Shown here piece by piece: positions 9,335 to 17,493 of a DNA stretch of 64,000 nucleotides. The notes under the pieces were generated by a model, which saw only the letters and a program-made list of their open reading frames with translations, had not been told where the DNA came from and did no database searches. A program made the position numbers and the translations under genes. Each line of letters starts with the position of its first letter. Positions within the stretch are counted from its first letter, which is position 1. This DNA comes from Longimicrobiales bacterium (GTDB lineage Bacteria; Gemmatimonadota; Gemmatimonadetes; Longimicrobiales; Gaopeijiaceae), in the NCBI GenBank assembly GCA_951813395.1, contig OX638356.1:2616501-2680500 (forward strand). The letters run 5' to 3'.

Positions 9335-11158
9335 ATGCCCGTGCCGCGCCCGCCGTTTCCGATGGTTCGTCGTCTCACCTTCGCCATTCTGCTGCTCGGT
9401 GGCATCGTCGCGCCCGCCACCGGACAGGTCGTCCGTGGCCGGCTCGTGGACTCCGCCGACGACGCGGCGGTGGGCGGCGCGATGATCAGCCTGCTCGATC
9501 GGGACGACAACCAGCTCTCCCGGGTGCTGACCCGCGACTCCGGGCTGTTCGAGGTGAGCACGCCCGCCCCGGGGCGATTCCGGCTGAGGGCCGACCGGAT
9601 CGGGTACGCGACCACCTACTCGGACTTCTTCGACCTTGCGGCCGGCGATACGGTCACCATTCGGATGGCCTCGGCGGTGGCGGCGGTCTCGCTCGCGGGC
9701 ATCGAGGCCGAAGCCGACCGGCGCTGCCGGGTCCGCCCCGAGGAAGGTCTCGCGGTCACGCGGGTGTGGGACGAGGCCCGCAAGGCGCTGGACGCCGCGG
9801 CGTTCACGCAGGAGCGGGGCTACTACCGCTACGAGATGATGGGAATCCTCCGCCAGCTGGGACCGGAAGGCCGGCAGGTCGTCTCTGAGGACCGGAACTA
9901 CGAGCGCGCGTACCGGCAGTACCCGTTCGTCTCCCTCTCGGCGGACAGTCTGATCGCGGAAGGGTTTGCGAAGATCGCGTCCAACGAGTCCGTGTACTGG
10001 GCTCCCGATGCGGTGGTGCTTCTCTCCGACGCGTTCCTCGACACCCACTGCTTCCGCCTCAGGACGGACGGAAGGGAGCCGGGGCTGGTCGGCCTGGAGT
10101 TCGAACCGGTCCCCGGCCGCAGGATCGAGGAGATTCGGGGCACGCTGTGGATCGATGCCGAGAACTCGGAGTTGAGGCGGATCGACTACTTCTACCAGAA
10201 CCTCCAGCTCCCGGCCGGACTCGATCGCGCGAACCCGGGGGGGACCGTCGAGTTCGAGGCGCTGCCCAACGGCACCTGGATCGTGAGTTCGTGGCGGATC
10301 CGCATGCCGCGCGGCAAGGTCCAGGTCAGTCCGTTCGACGGCAGGGTCGTGACCGTGCTTGAGGGGATCACGGAACAGGGAGGCGATGTTCTGAGGGTCC
10401 ACGGCAGTGAAGGGACGGTCATGGAGGCGGATCTGGGCGGACGGATCGCGGGCGTGGTGTTCGACAGCCTCCGTACCGGACTCCCCGGGGCCGTCGTCTT
10501 CATCGAGGGGACGACGATCGAAACCACGACCGATCGCGAGGGCCGCTTCGAACTCAACCAGCTGGAGCCCGGGGTGTATTCGGTCAATTTCACCCACCGC
10601 TACCTGTCGCGGTTCTCCTATCTCCCCGAACCCTGGGAAGTGGAAGTGGTGGACGGCGCGGAGACTCCGGCGCAGGTGAACTTCGCGGCCCCGCGGGTCG
10701 GCCGGGTTCTGGACCGGCTCTGTGCCGACGTCGAACCCCCGGACGAGTCGACCACGCTGCCCGGCGGACAGGTGCTGCGCAGCCACGCCATCCTGGTCGG
10801 CCGCGTGATGACCGACGGCGGCGATCCCGTTTCGGACGCGACCGTGCGCGTCCTGTTCCGCGAGTACGACATCTCCGCGTTCCAGGGGGCGTCCGTCGTT
10901 GACCGGCGGCTGCGGGCGGGGCGTGCCGGCGTCGCGGTCACCACCGATGCCGCGGGCTACTACCGTGCGTGCTGGGTGCCCGTGGATACCAGCCTGCGCG
11001 TGGCGGTTCTCGAGCCCGGCGAAAAGCTCGATCCCGACGCGCTGGAAGTCGCCTATTCGCCGTCCGAATTCGTGGCCTCGAGGGAAGAGGAGGTCATCAT
11101 TCCCTCCGCACAGCGCTTCGCCACCCTCAACCTGCGGGTTGAATCGAAGCCGCGCTGA
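9335..11158 (+). CDS. Exported protein with carboxypeptidase-regulatory-like (CarboxypepD_reg) domains
   Basis: A secreted or surface protein of 607 residues with no enzyme signature. A signal peptide (MVRRLTFAILLLGGIVAPATG) precedes a first transthyretin-like carboxypeptidase-regulatory domain of about 75 residues. A second such domain follows near residues 365-440 (GRIAGVVFDSLRTGLPGAVV), and a third, more divergent one near 485-565. A roughly 230-residue middle segment rich in Y, R and E is unassigned. The ATG at 9335 has a GGAG only two bases upstream, so the ATG at 9362, which starts exactly at the signal peptide, is an alternative. Such proteins are common in Bacteroidota and Gemmatimonadota beside TonB receptors, as here. 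Confidence 0.75.
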   Translation: MPVPRPPFPMVRRLTFAILLLGGIVAPATGQVVRGRLVDSADDAAVGGAMISLLDRDDNQLSRVLTRDSGLFEVSTPAPGRFRLRADRIGYATTYSDFFDLAAGDTVTIRMASAVAAVSLAGIEAEADRRCRVRPEEGLAVTRVWDEARKALDAAAFTQERGYYRYEMMGILRQLGPEGRQVVSEDRNYERAYRQYPFVSLSADSLIAEGFAKIASNESVYWAPDAVVLLSDAFLDTHCFRLRTDGREPGLVGLEFEPVPGRRIEEIRGTLWIDAENSELRRIDYFYQNLQLPAGLDRANPGGTVEFEALPNGTWIVSSWRIRMPRGKVQVSPFDGRVVTVLEGITEQGGDVLRVHGSEGTVMEADLGGRIAGVVFDSLRTGLPGAVVFIEGTTIETTTDREGRFELNQLEPGVYSVNFTHRYLSRFSYLPEPWEVEVVDGAETPAQVNFAAPRVGRVLDRLCADVEPPDESTTLPGGQVLRSHAILVGRVMTDGGDPVSDATVRVLFREYDISAFQGASVVDRRLRAGRAGVAVTTDAAGYYRACWVPVDTSLRVAVLEPGEKLDPDALEVAYSPSEFVASREEEVIIPSAQRFATLNLRVESKPR

Positions 11159-11232
11159 ACGGTAGCTTCCCCGCGACGTCTTCCGACCCCGCCGGCCGCC
11201 GGCGGCCGGATTTCACGGCTCCCTTTGACCGA

Positions 11233-13341
11233 TTGTCGACCAGCGTGACCAAACGAACCCCTCAGGCCCTGGCGATTGCGGTGCTCGGCGCGGCAACGCT
11301 CCTGCCCGCCCTGCCGGCCGCGGCCCAGACCGAAGCGGCGGACACCGTCGAACTCTCGCCCATCGTCGTCTCCGTCCTGCGGTCGCCCGTGCGTCTCGAC
11401 AGGCTTCCGTTCTCGGCTTCGATCATCGCGGGTCCCGATCTCGCACAGGGCAATGCCGGGCTGTCGCTGGAGGAAGCACTGCACGCGCTCCCGGGCGTGC
11501 GCGTGCAAAACCGGTACAACGCGGCGGTTGGCGAACGGATCTCGATCCGCGGATTCGGCGCCCGCTCGCAGTTCGGCGTGCGCGGGATCAAGATCCTGGT
11601 GGACGGGATTCCCGCGACGCTTCCCGACGGCCAGAGCACGCTCGATCACCTGGACATCGGGTCCCTCGGCCGCGTGGAGGCGCTGCGCGGCCCGGCGGCG
11701 GCCCTGTATGGCAACGGCGCGGGCGGGGTCCTCCTGTTCAGCAGCGCGGAACCGTACGCGGGACGCTACCGCCAGGAGGCCACCTTCGTGACCGGGTCGG
11801 ACGGGCTGCTGCGGATACAGGCCACCGGATCGGGTACGGCGGGTGCGCTCGGCTTCCGCGCCAGCGTGGCGCGGTCCAGCTTCGACGGCTTTCGGGACAA
11901 CCTCTCGGAATCCGGCGAGGACCCGTACAGCCAGTCGGACCGCACCACCCTCAACGCGGGGTTCACCACGGCGGTCGGCGGCGGCACGCTGGCCGTGCAG
12001 GTGAACGGCCTCGACCTCGACGCGCTCAACGCGGGGTCTCTCCCGGCGAACCTGTTCGACGAGGGGAGCAACCAGGCGTGGGGGTTCAACGTGGCCCGCC
12101 GCACCCGCAAGTACGTCCGCCAGGGTCAGGCCGGCGCCAGCTGGACGGGTGGCGTCGGGAGCATGGAGGGCGCGTTCTCGGTCTACGGAGTGAGACGCGA
12201 ACTGGACAATCCCATCCCCACGCGCGTGCTCGACCTGAACCGGAACGGCGGGGGCGTGCGCGTTGCGCTGGGGCGGGAGTGGGACACACAGGCGGGCCGG
12301 GGCCGGCTGGACTTCGGAGTGGAGGGCGAGCTTCAGAGCGACGATCGCCAGAACTTCGCCAACGACGGTGGCGAACGCGGGGCCCGTGTGCTCGACCAGG
12401 ATGAGCGGGTCCGCGCGGCGGCGCTTTTCGGTCAGCTCCGCGTGCCCGTCGCCGGGCGGCTGAGTGTCATGGGGGCGGTGCGATTCGACCACTTCAACTT
12501 CAGCGCAGACGATGGCCTGGTCGCGGCGGACGACCCCGACGACTCGGGCTCGCGCACGATGAGCGGGCTGAATCCGTCCCTGGGCCTCCACTTCGACCTG
12601 GGGGACCACGGCCTGTTCGCCTCGCTGGCCCGCTCCTTCGAGACGCCGACGACCACCGAACTCGCCAATCAGCCCGACCGCACGGGCGGCTTCAACCCGG
12701 GCGTGGAACCCCAGAGCGGGTGGACGGCCGAAGGAGGGATCCGCGGCGTGCTGGGCAGTCGCTCCGCGTACGACCTCACCGCATTCGCCTCGAACCTGTC
12801 CAACCAGCTTGTGCCGTTCGAGGTCCCGGCCGCCCCGGGGCGGCGATTCTACCGCAATGCGGGCGGGTCCACCGTGCGCGGCTTCGAGGCGTCGGCGCGG
12901 GCGGTGCTGTCGCCGGTCCTGACCACCCGCATCGCCTACGGCTACGTCAGCGCCCGGTTCACCGAGTTCTCCGTGGGGGAGGACACCTTCGACGGCAACC
13001 GCGTTCCCGGGATCGCGCCCCATCGCCTGGAGGCGAGTCTCAGGGCAGGTCGCGGGGCCTGGTTCGGCGAACTGCGCGTGGAGAGGCGCGGCGAGGTGCC
13101 CGCCAACGACGCCAACGACGCCAGCGCCCAGGGATACACGCTGGTCGAGCTGCGTGGCGGGGCTTCCGGAATCCGGGCGGGGAACGTGCGGGTGTCGCCC
13201 TTCGCGGCACTCACGAATCTTACCAACGTGCGCTACGCGTCCTCGGTGGTGGTCAACGCGTTCGGGGGACGGTTTTTCGAACCTGGACCCGACCGTGGCG
13301 GCTACCTGGGGATATCGCTCGCCTGGGACCGGGACCGCTGA
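11233..13341 (+). CDS. TonB-dependent outer-membrane receptor
   Basis: A 702-residue TonB-dependent receptor for uptake of a siderophore, vitamin or other large substrate; the ligand cannot be told from sequence. The signal peptide ends at LPAAAQ near residue 31. The plug domain (about 45-160) has SLEEALHALPGVRVQNRYN, SIRGFGARSQFGVRGIKI and GRVEALRGPAAALYGNGAGG. A complete beta-barrel follows, ending in a terminal strand GGYLGISLAW. Translation starts at a TTG (11233); a GTG at 11245 is the alternative. It lies 75 bases behind the regulatory-domain protein and 20 bases ahead of a small outer-membrane protein on the same strand. It is the intact counterpart of the broken receptor at 2.8-4.8 kb, although of a different subtype. 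Confidence 0.92.
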   Translation: MSTSVTKRTPQALAIAVLGAATLLPALPAAAQTEAADTVELSPIVVSVLRSPVRLDRLPFSASIIAGPDLAQGNAGLSLEEALHALPGVRVQNRYNAAVGERISIRGFGARSQFGVRGIKILVDGIPATLPDGQSTLDHLDIGSLGRVEALRGPAAALYGNGAGGVLLFSSAEPYAGRYRQEATFVTGSDGLLRIQATGSGTAGALGFRASVARSSFDGFRDNLSESGEDPYSQSDRTTLNAGFTTAVGGGTLAVQVNGLDLDALNAGSLPANLFDEGSNQAWGFNVARRTRKYVRQGQAGASWTGGVGSMEGAFSVYGVRRELDNPIPTRVLDLNRNGGGVRVALGREWDTQAGRGRLDFGVEGELQSDDRQNFANDGGERGARVLDQDERVRAAALFGQLRVPVAGRLSVMGAVRFDHFNFSADDGLVAADDPDDSGSRTMSGLNPSLGLHFDLGDHGLFASLARSFETPTTTELANQPDRTGGFNPGVEPQSGWTAEGGIRGVLGSRSAYDLTAFASNLSNQLVPFEVPAAPGRRFYRNAGGSTVRGFEASARAVLSPVLTTRIAYGYVSARFTEFSVGEDTFDGNRVPGIAPHRLEASLRAGRGAWFGELRVERRGEVPANDANDASAQGYTLVELRGGASGIRAGNVRVSPFAALTNLTNVRYASSVVVNAFGGRFFEPGPDRGGYLGISLAWDRDR

Positions 13342-13361
13342 CGCCCGGTGCCGAGCCCACC

Positions 13362-13883
13362 ATGACCCCACGGTCGCACCTCCTCCCGGCGGCCCTCCCC
13401 GCGCTGTGGCTTTCCTGCCTCCTGACCGTCGCCACCGCCGCCCCGCTCGCCGCCCAATACCGCTTCGGCGTGTCGCTGTTCGGCGCGAGCATGGCGGCGC
13501 TGGTCGGGGAATACCGCTGGGGCAACCGGGGAGTGGAGGTCCAGGCGGGGACATGGCGGTTTCGGGACCTCAGCCTGTCGGTCACGGCCAAGCAGTACCT
13601 GGGGTCGCGTTCGGTCGAGCCCTTCGTGGGCGTGGGCCTGTGGGGAATCGTGGCGCGGGAGGACGGAGGCACCGGAGCCGGCCTCGTCGCGCGGATTCCC
13701 GTGGGCGTGGGCTGGGACTTCGGATCGCGTCACAACGCGGCCTTCACGATCCACCTGAATCGCGCCCTGGCGGTCAGGCGGCCCGGCGCCGAGCAAGTCC
13801 CCCCACTGCGCACAAGCCTGGTCCCGCTGCCGGAATTCAGCTACCGCTGGAAGCAGTCCACCGGACCCGAAGAGTCCAACTGA
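13362..13883 (+). CDS. Small exported protein, probable outer-membrane beta-barrel
   Basis: A 173-residue protein that I cannot assign to a named family. An N-terminal signal peptide (LPALWLSCLLTVATAAPLAAQ) is followed by alternating amphipathic strands rich in G, V and aromatic residues (YRFGVSLFGASMAALVGEYRW; VEPFVGVGLWGIVAR). The pattern resembles an eight-stranded outer-membrane barrel. The start lies 20 bases after the TonB receptor stop on the same strand, so the two are probably cotranscribed. Its stop lies six bases from the stop of the convergent threonine synthase gene, leaving no room for a separate terminator. Confidence 0.65.
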   Translation: MTPRSHLLPAALPALWLSCLLTVATAAPLAAQYRFGVSLFGASMAALVGEYRWGNRGVEVQAGTWRFRDLSLSVTAKQYLGSRSVEPFVGVGLWGIVAREDGGTGAGLVARIPVGVGWDFGSRHNAAFTIHLNRALAVRRPGAEQVPPLRTSLVPLPEFSYRWKQSTGPEESN

Positions 13884-13889
13884 ACGGGG

Positions 13890-15080
13890 TCACCCCACCG
13901 GCTCCATCCCGACGTACTTGAGCCCGCTGCCGGTGTTGAAGAGCACCACTTCATCGCTTTTGCGGATCAGCCCCATCTTGAGCAGTCGCGGCACCGCTGC
14001 GGCCGTCGCCCCGCCTTCCGGCGCTCCGAAGATCCCCGTCGCGGCTCCCATGGTGCCCACCCACTCCGCCATCGCATGGTCGGTGACCGCCACCGCCCCG
14101 CCCCCCGACTCCCGCAGCGCGCGCAGGATGAGGAAGTCTCCCACGGCCCCCGGGACCCTCAGCCCCGCCGCGAAGGTGGCCGCGTCCTCCCACACGCCCG
14201 CGTCGTCCCACCCCTGCTCCCACGCCCGCACCATCGGAGCGCACCCGGTCGCCTGCACGGTGAACATGCGCGGCCTCTCGGCGCCGATCCATCCGAGCGC
14301 CTCCATCTCGGCGAAGGCCTTCCACATGCCGATCAGCCCGGTGCCACCGCCCGTCGGGTAGACGATCGCGTCGGGCAGGCGGCCCCCCAGCTGCTCGAAC
14401 AGTTCGTAGCCCATCGTCTTCTTGCCTTCGACACGGTACGGCTCCTTCAGGGTGGACAGATCCCACCACCCGTCCTCGTCGCACCGCTGGCGCACGACCT
14501 TGCCGCAGTCGCTGATCAGGCCGTCCAGGAGGTCCAGGTCCGCACCGAGCGCCCGGATCTCGGCCAGGATGGGGGCCGGCGTGTCGGTGGGGACGACCAC
14601 GTGGACCGGCAGTCCGGCGGCCGCGCCATACGCCGCAGCCGACCCGGCCGCATTGCCCGCCGACGGGATCGCGAGCTCTCGGGCCCCCAGTTCCAGCGCA
14701 CGCGACACCGCCATGCACAGTCCCCGGTCCTTGAACGAGCCGGTCGGGTTCTGCCCCTCGTCCTTGATCCACAGGCGGCGCACGCCCACGCGGCCCGCCA
14801 GGCGCGACGACTCCAGCAGCGGCGTGAACCCTTCCCCGAGGCTGACCTGGCAGGCGCGGTCCCGTACCGGCAGGACCTCTTCATACCGCCAGAGCGTGGG
14901 TGCTCTCGCCGCGACGGCTCCGGGGGTGAAGCTTTCGCGGACCGCGTCCAGGTCGTAGCGGGCGAAGAGCGGCTTGCCCGCAGGAGAAAGGCCCCACAGG
15001 ACCTCGGAATCGAAGGTGGCGCCCGTGGCCGTGCATTCGAGATGCGTGGTGCCGGGAAGCGCTGGGGTGGAATCGTTCAT
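13890..15080 (-). CDS. thrC: Threonine synthase
   Basis: A PLP-dependent enzyme that converts O-phospho-L-homoserine to threonine, the last step of threonine synthesis. The protein has 396 residues from the ATG at 15080. The PLP lysine is in NPTGSFKDRG (Lys117). The phosphate-binding glycine loop is GGGTGLIGMW, and PSAGNAAGSAAAYGAAAG is the usual N-terminal-domain block. A longer reading from 15170 adds 30 residues (MGALHASFYP...) that do not look conserved, so the shorter start is used. The gene stands alone, convergent with the small outer-membrane protein and divergent from an ECF sigma gene. It belongs to the shorter class without the yeast-type N-terminal extension. A paralogous cysteate or diaminopropionate-type lyase is the less likely alternative. 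Confidence 0.88.
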   Translation of the reverse strand: MNDSTPALPGTTHLECTATGATFDSEVLWGLSPAGKPLFARYDLDAVRESFTPGAVAARAPTLWRYEEVLPVRDRACQVSLGEGFTPLLESSRLAGRVGVRRLWIKDEGQNPTGSFKDRGLCMAVSRALELGARELAIPSAGNAAGSAAAYGAAAGLPVHVVVPTDTPAPILAEIRALGADLDLLDGLISDCGKVVRQRCDEDGWWDLSTLKEPYRVEGKKTMGYELFEQLGGRLPDAIVYPTGGGTGLIGMWKAFAEMEALGWIGAERPRMFTVQATGCAPMVRAWEQGWDDAGVWEDAATFAAGLRVPGAVGDFLILRALRESGGGAVAVTDHAMAEWVGTMGAATGIFGAPEGGATAAAVPRLLKMGLIRKSDEVVLFNTGSGLKYVGMEPVG

Positions 15081-15172
15081 CGTGTCGTCGGGAAAGTGGA
15101 GGGGTCGGCGTCCGCAGAGCCCGGAGGCCGCGGCCGGACAGGGGTAAAAGCTGGCATGCAAGGCACCCATGT

Positions 15173-15200
15173 GGAACCTTTGTCGGGTGCAACCCTTATC
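15173..15200 (+). promoter_or_regulatory. Candidate ECF-sigma-type promoter upstream of the sigma/anti-sigma/PDZ operon
   Basis: A GGAACC block followed by TTT (15173-15181) resembles the -35 element read by many ECF sigma factors. A 16-base spacer separates it from CTTATC at 15195-15200. It points toward the ECF sigma gene whose coding sequence begins at about 15264, so autoregulation is plausible. The -10 match is weak and the call rests on pattern and position only. Confidence 0.4.
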
Positions 15201-15263
15201 CCGGGTGAACGCATCTCAATCCCCGACAGACGGTAACCCCGGCTCACAATCGGATCCGGACAC

Positions 15264-15815
15264 ATCGAAGCCCAACTGATACGACGAGCGTGTGAAGGAG
15301 ACGGACAGGCCGTCCGGGCGCTCTACGACCGGTATTCACCCCGGGTGTACGCGGTCGTGCGCCGCATTGCCGGTGACGACGACCTGGCGCACGACTACGC
15401 CCAGGAGACGTGGATTCGGGCCCTGCGCGCCCTGCCCTCCTTCCGCGGTGAGGCCCGGTTTTCGACCTGGCTCCACCGGATCGCGGTGAATACCGCATTG
15501 CAGGCGGTCAGAAAGGCCAAGACGAGAAGGATGCGCGAGGTGCCGCTGCCCGATGTCGTCGCCGTGGGTCCGCAGGTCGGCGACGTCCTCCTGGCACAGA
15601 AGCTGGAGGAAGCCATGGACAAGCTGCCGGAGGGTATGAGAAAAGTGTTGATCCTGCACGACGTGGAGGGCTATACACACGAGGAAATCGGTACCGCCCT
15701 GGGGGTGACCTCGGGCACGTCGAAGTCACAGTTGTTCAAGGCGCGAGCAAAGATGAGGCGCATGCTGCGAGGTTTCGAAACACAACCGAAGGAAGTGGAA
15801 GCATGGAGCGTTTGA
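15264..15815 (+). CDS. ECF-family RNA polymerase sigma factor (non-canonical start codon)
   Basis: An extracytoplasmic-function sigma-70 factor. Region 2 is visible upstream of the only ordinary start codon: LIRRACEGDGQAVRALYDRY, then YAQETWIRALRALPSFRG and FSTWLHRIAVN. Region 4 follows as LPEGMRKVLILHDVEGYTHEEIGTALGVTSGTSKSQLFKAR. The first ATG/GTG/TTG in frame is the GTG at 15345, which would remove the first helices of region 2. An in-frame stop lies at 15234. Between the two only ATC (15249, 15264), CTG (15276), ATA (15279) and similar codons exist. I place the start at the ATC at 15264, with CTG at 15276 as alternative. The 3' end overlaps the anti-sigma gene by 13 bases. Confidence 0.85.
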   Translation: MEAQLIRRACEGDGQAVRALYDRYSPRVYAVVRRIAGDDDLAHDYAQETWIRALRALPSFRGEARFSTWLHRIAVNTALQAVRKAKTRRMREVPLPDVVAVGPQVGDVLLAQKLEEAMDKLPEGMRKVLILHDVEGYTHEEIGTALGVTSGTSKSQLFKARAKMRRMLRGFETQPKEVEAWSV

Positions 15816-16465
15816 GTCTCGAACAGTTGGCGCGGCTGGTTGACGAACGGCCGACACCCGAAGAAAGAGCAATGCTTGATGCAGACCCCGGCCTGCGACG
15901 TGAACTGGACGCGTTGCGGGCCCAGCGGGAAGCGCTGAGGGATCTGCCTGCCATGCTGCCGCCCCCGGACAGTTGGCCGGAACTCGAAGAAAAGCTGGTG
16001 ACCGAGGGCCTCATCCGTGGCTCGCGGGGGGGGGCCGCGTTTTGGCGGAAGTGGACGCGGATTGCCGCCGGGCTGGTGCTGTTTACCGGGGGAACCGCGT
16101 TCGGCTGGGCCGCGGGCGGCGCTCCCGCCGGGCCCTCGGACGGCCTCGCCGCGGGTTCGGAGGCGGTGGGGACCGAAACGGTGTCCTTCGCTTCCCTCGA
16201 AGAGGCCATGCTCGCCGTGCAGGAAGCCGAGCAGGACTGGGCAACCGTGTTCGCCGAGTTCCGTCGGTTGCTGGGCACGCAGAGCGAGCGGGAATTGCCG
16301 GCGGATCCGGCCGTGAGGCTCGCCGCCATCGACGCGCTCCTTGCCGCGAGCAGGGCGGCGGTGGAGGAATCGCCGGCGGACCAGTTCTTCAACGGGCTGG
16401 TGGTGAGCACGCTCGCGGAGAGACAGCAAACCCTCCGACAGATCAGCCAGGCGAACTGGCATTGA
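15803..16465 (+). CDS. Probable membrane-anchored anti-sigma factor
   Basis: A 220-residue protein with a charged cytoplasmic N-terminal region of about 80 residues, one transmembrane helix near residues 84-105 (RIAAGLVLFTGGTAFGWAAGG), and a periplasmic C-terminal part that is helical and rich in A and E. No zinc-binding HxxxCxxC motif is present. Position and architecture, not sequence identity, support the role: it overlaps the ECF sigma gene by 13 bases and would hold the sigma factor at the membrane until a signal arrives. The next gene encodes a periplasmic PDZ protein that could sense the stress or guide proteolysis. Confidence 0.7.
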   Translation: MERLSLEQLARLVDERPTPEERAMLDADPGLRRELDALRAQREALRDLPAMLPPPDSWPELEEKLVTEGLIRGSRGGAAFWRKWTRIAAGLVLFTGGTAFGWAAGGAPAGPSDGLAAGSEAVGTETVSFASLEEAMLAVQEAEQDWATVFAEFRRLLGTQSERELPADPAVRLAAIDALLAASRAAVEESPADQFFNGLVVSTLAERQQTLRQISQANWH

Positions 16466-16470
16466 GTGTG

Positions 16471-17451
16471 ATGAGATTCGGTTCCCTTCTCGTCGTCGGC
16501 GCCCTGTCGGCCGGTCTGCCCACTGCGGCGGCGCCGCAGGACTCGCTCCCGGTGGCGGGGGGAGATGGCTGGCTGGGCATTCGCCTGGACGTGAGCGTGA
16601 CCGCGATGCCCTACGCGGACAGCGCCCACTTCGAGATCGTGATCACCGACGTGTATGGCTCCGGTCCCGCCGACCTGGGCGGTGTCGTTCCCGGAGACCG
16701 GGTTGTTGCGGTCAACGGGAGCCGGCTTGCCGACTGGGAAGCGTGGTTGCATGCCGTGGGCAGCCTGGGAGCCGGGCAGACCCTCCACCTCACGGTGCAG
16801 CGCGGCGCCGACGAACACGACGTGGCGATCGTCGCCGGAAGTCGTCCCGCGACACTGCAACCTGCAATCGCCATGGAACGCTTCTTCGACGCCCAGGATC
16901 GGATGAGCCGGCATATCGACTCGCTGTTCCAGGTGGTCGTCGACTGGGGAAACGTCGCCGAAGGCATGCTCTCTGCCGAGCAGCGTCTGTGGGAAGCCAC
17001 GCGAGCGCTGATCGACGAGACGAGGGCGGGAATGGATGTCGGCGAAGGCGAGCAGCGTCTCCGGGATCCGATGGAACCCCCGGCCGCGGGCGGTGGTGGG
17101 GGACCCGGAGCACGCCGGATCGAAGTGGTTGAATCCACTCGGCCAAACCTGCTTGCGCCGTTCATTCTCAGCACGCCGGTGGTCCTCGGCGGCGCATTCG
17201 TCCGCGACCTGACCACCGACCTGGGGGAACAGTATTTGGGGGTCGAGTCGGGCGTACTCGTCACGAATGTGATGGCGTTCAGTCCCGCCGCCGGCGCCGG
17301 CCTTCAGGCGGGCGATGTGATCACGGCCGTGGGCAGCGAGACGGCGGGCACGGTGCTGGAGCTGCGCGCCCTGCTGACGCAGGCTTTCTTCCCCGTTGAG
17401 CTGACGGTCGTCCGTGAGGGGAATCGCCTGGTTTTCGCCTACCCGCGCTAG
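16471..17451 (+). CDS. Exported protein with two PDZ domains
   Basis: A 326-residue periplasmic protein with a signal peptide (about 1-22) and two PDZ domains. The first lies at about 25-125, with the loop GDRVVAVNGSRLADWEAW. The second is C-terminal, with SPAAGAGLQAGDVITAVGSE. Between them is a roughly 110-residue linker with predicted helix and a Gly/Pro-rich patch. No serine protease triad or metalloprotease HExxH is present, so it is not a complete HtrA or RseP. The ATG follows the anti-sigma stop by five bases, and the three genes form one unit. A peptide-sensing or scaffold role in the sigma-factor pathway is inference. Confidence 0.8.
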   Translation: MRFGSLLVVGALSAGLPTAAAPQDSLPVAGGDGWLGIRLDVSVTAMPYADSAHFEIVITDVYGSGPADLGGVVPGDRVVAVNGSRLADWEAWLHAVGSLGAGQTLHLTVQRGADEHDVAIVAGSRPATLQPAIAMERFFDAQDRMSRHIDSLFQVVVDWGNVAEGMLSAEQRLWEATRALIDETRAGMDVGEGEQRLRDPMEPPAAGGGGGPGARRIEVVESTRPNLLAPFILSTPVVLGGAFVRDLTTDLGEQYLGVESGVLVTNVMAFSPAAGAGLQAGDVITAVGSETAGTVLELRALLTQAFFPVELTVVREGNRLVFAYPR

Positions 17452-17455
17452 CTGG

Positions 17456-17486
17456 CGGCGCCTGCCCCACGCCAGGCCAGGCGCCG
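17456..17486. terminator. Bidirectional hairpin between convergent genes
   Basis: A perfect 9-bp GC-rich stem (CGGCGCCTG at 17456-17464 paired with CAGGCGCCG at 17478-17486) with a 13-base loop. It lies in the 42-base gap between the convergent PDZ gene and the MacB permease gene. There is no U-rich tract on either side, so it would be a weak or factor-assisted terminator, or could protect both transcripts at the 3' end. Confidence 0.5.
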
Positions 17487-17493
17487 ACGGCGG

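Noticed and set aside
11053-13554. An 833-codon minus-strand frame opposite the TonB receptor
   Set aside because: No motif, very R/G/H-rich, fully explained by the receptor gene on the plus strand.
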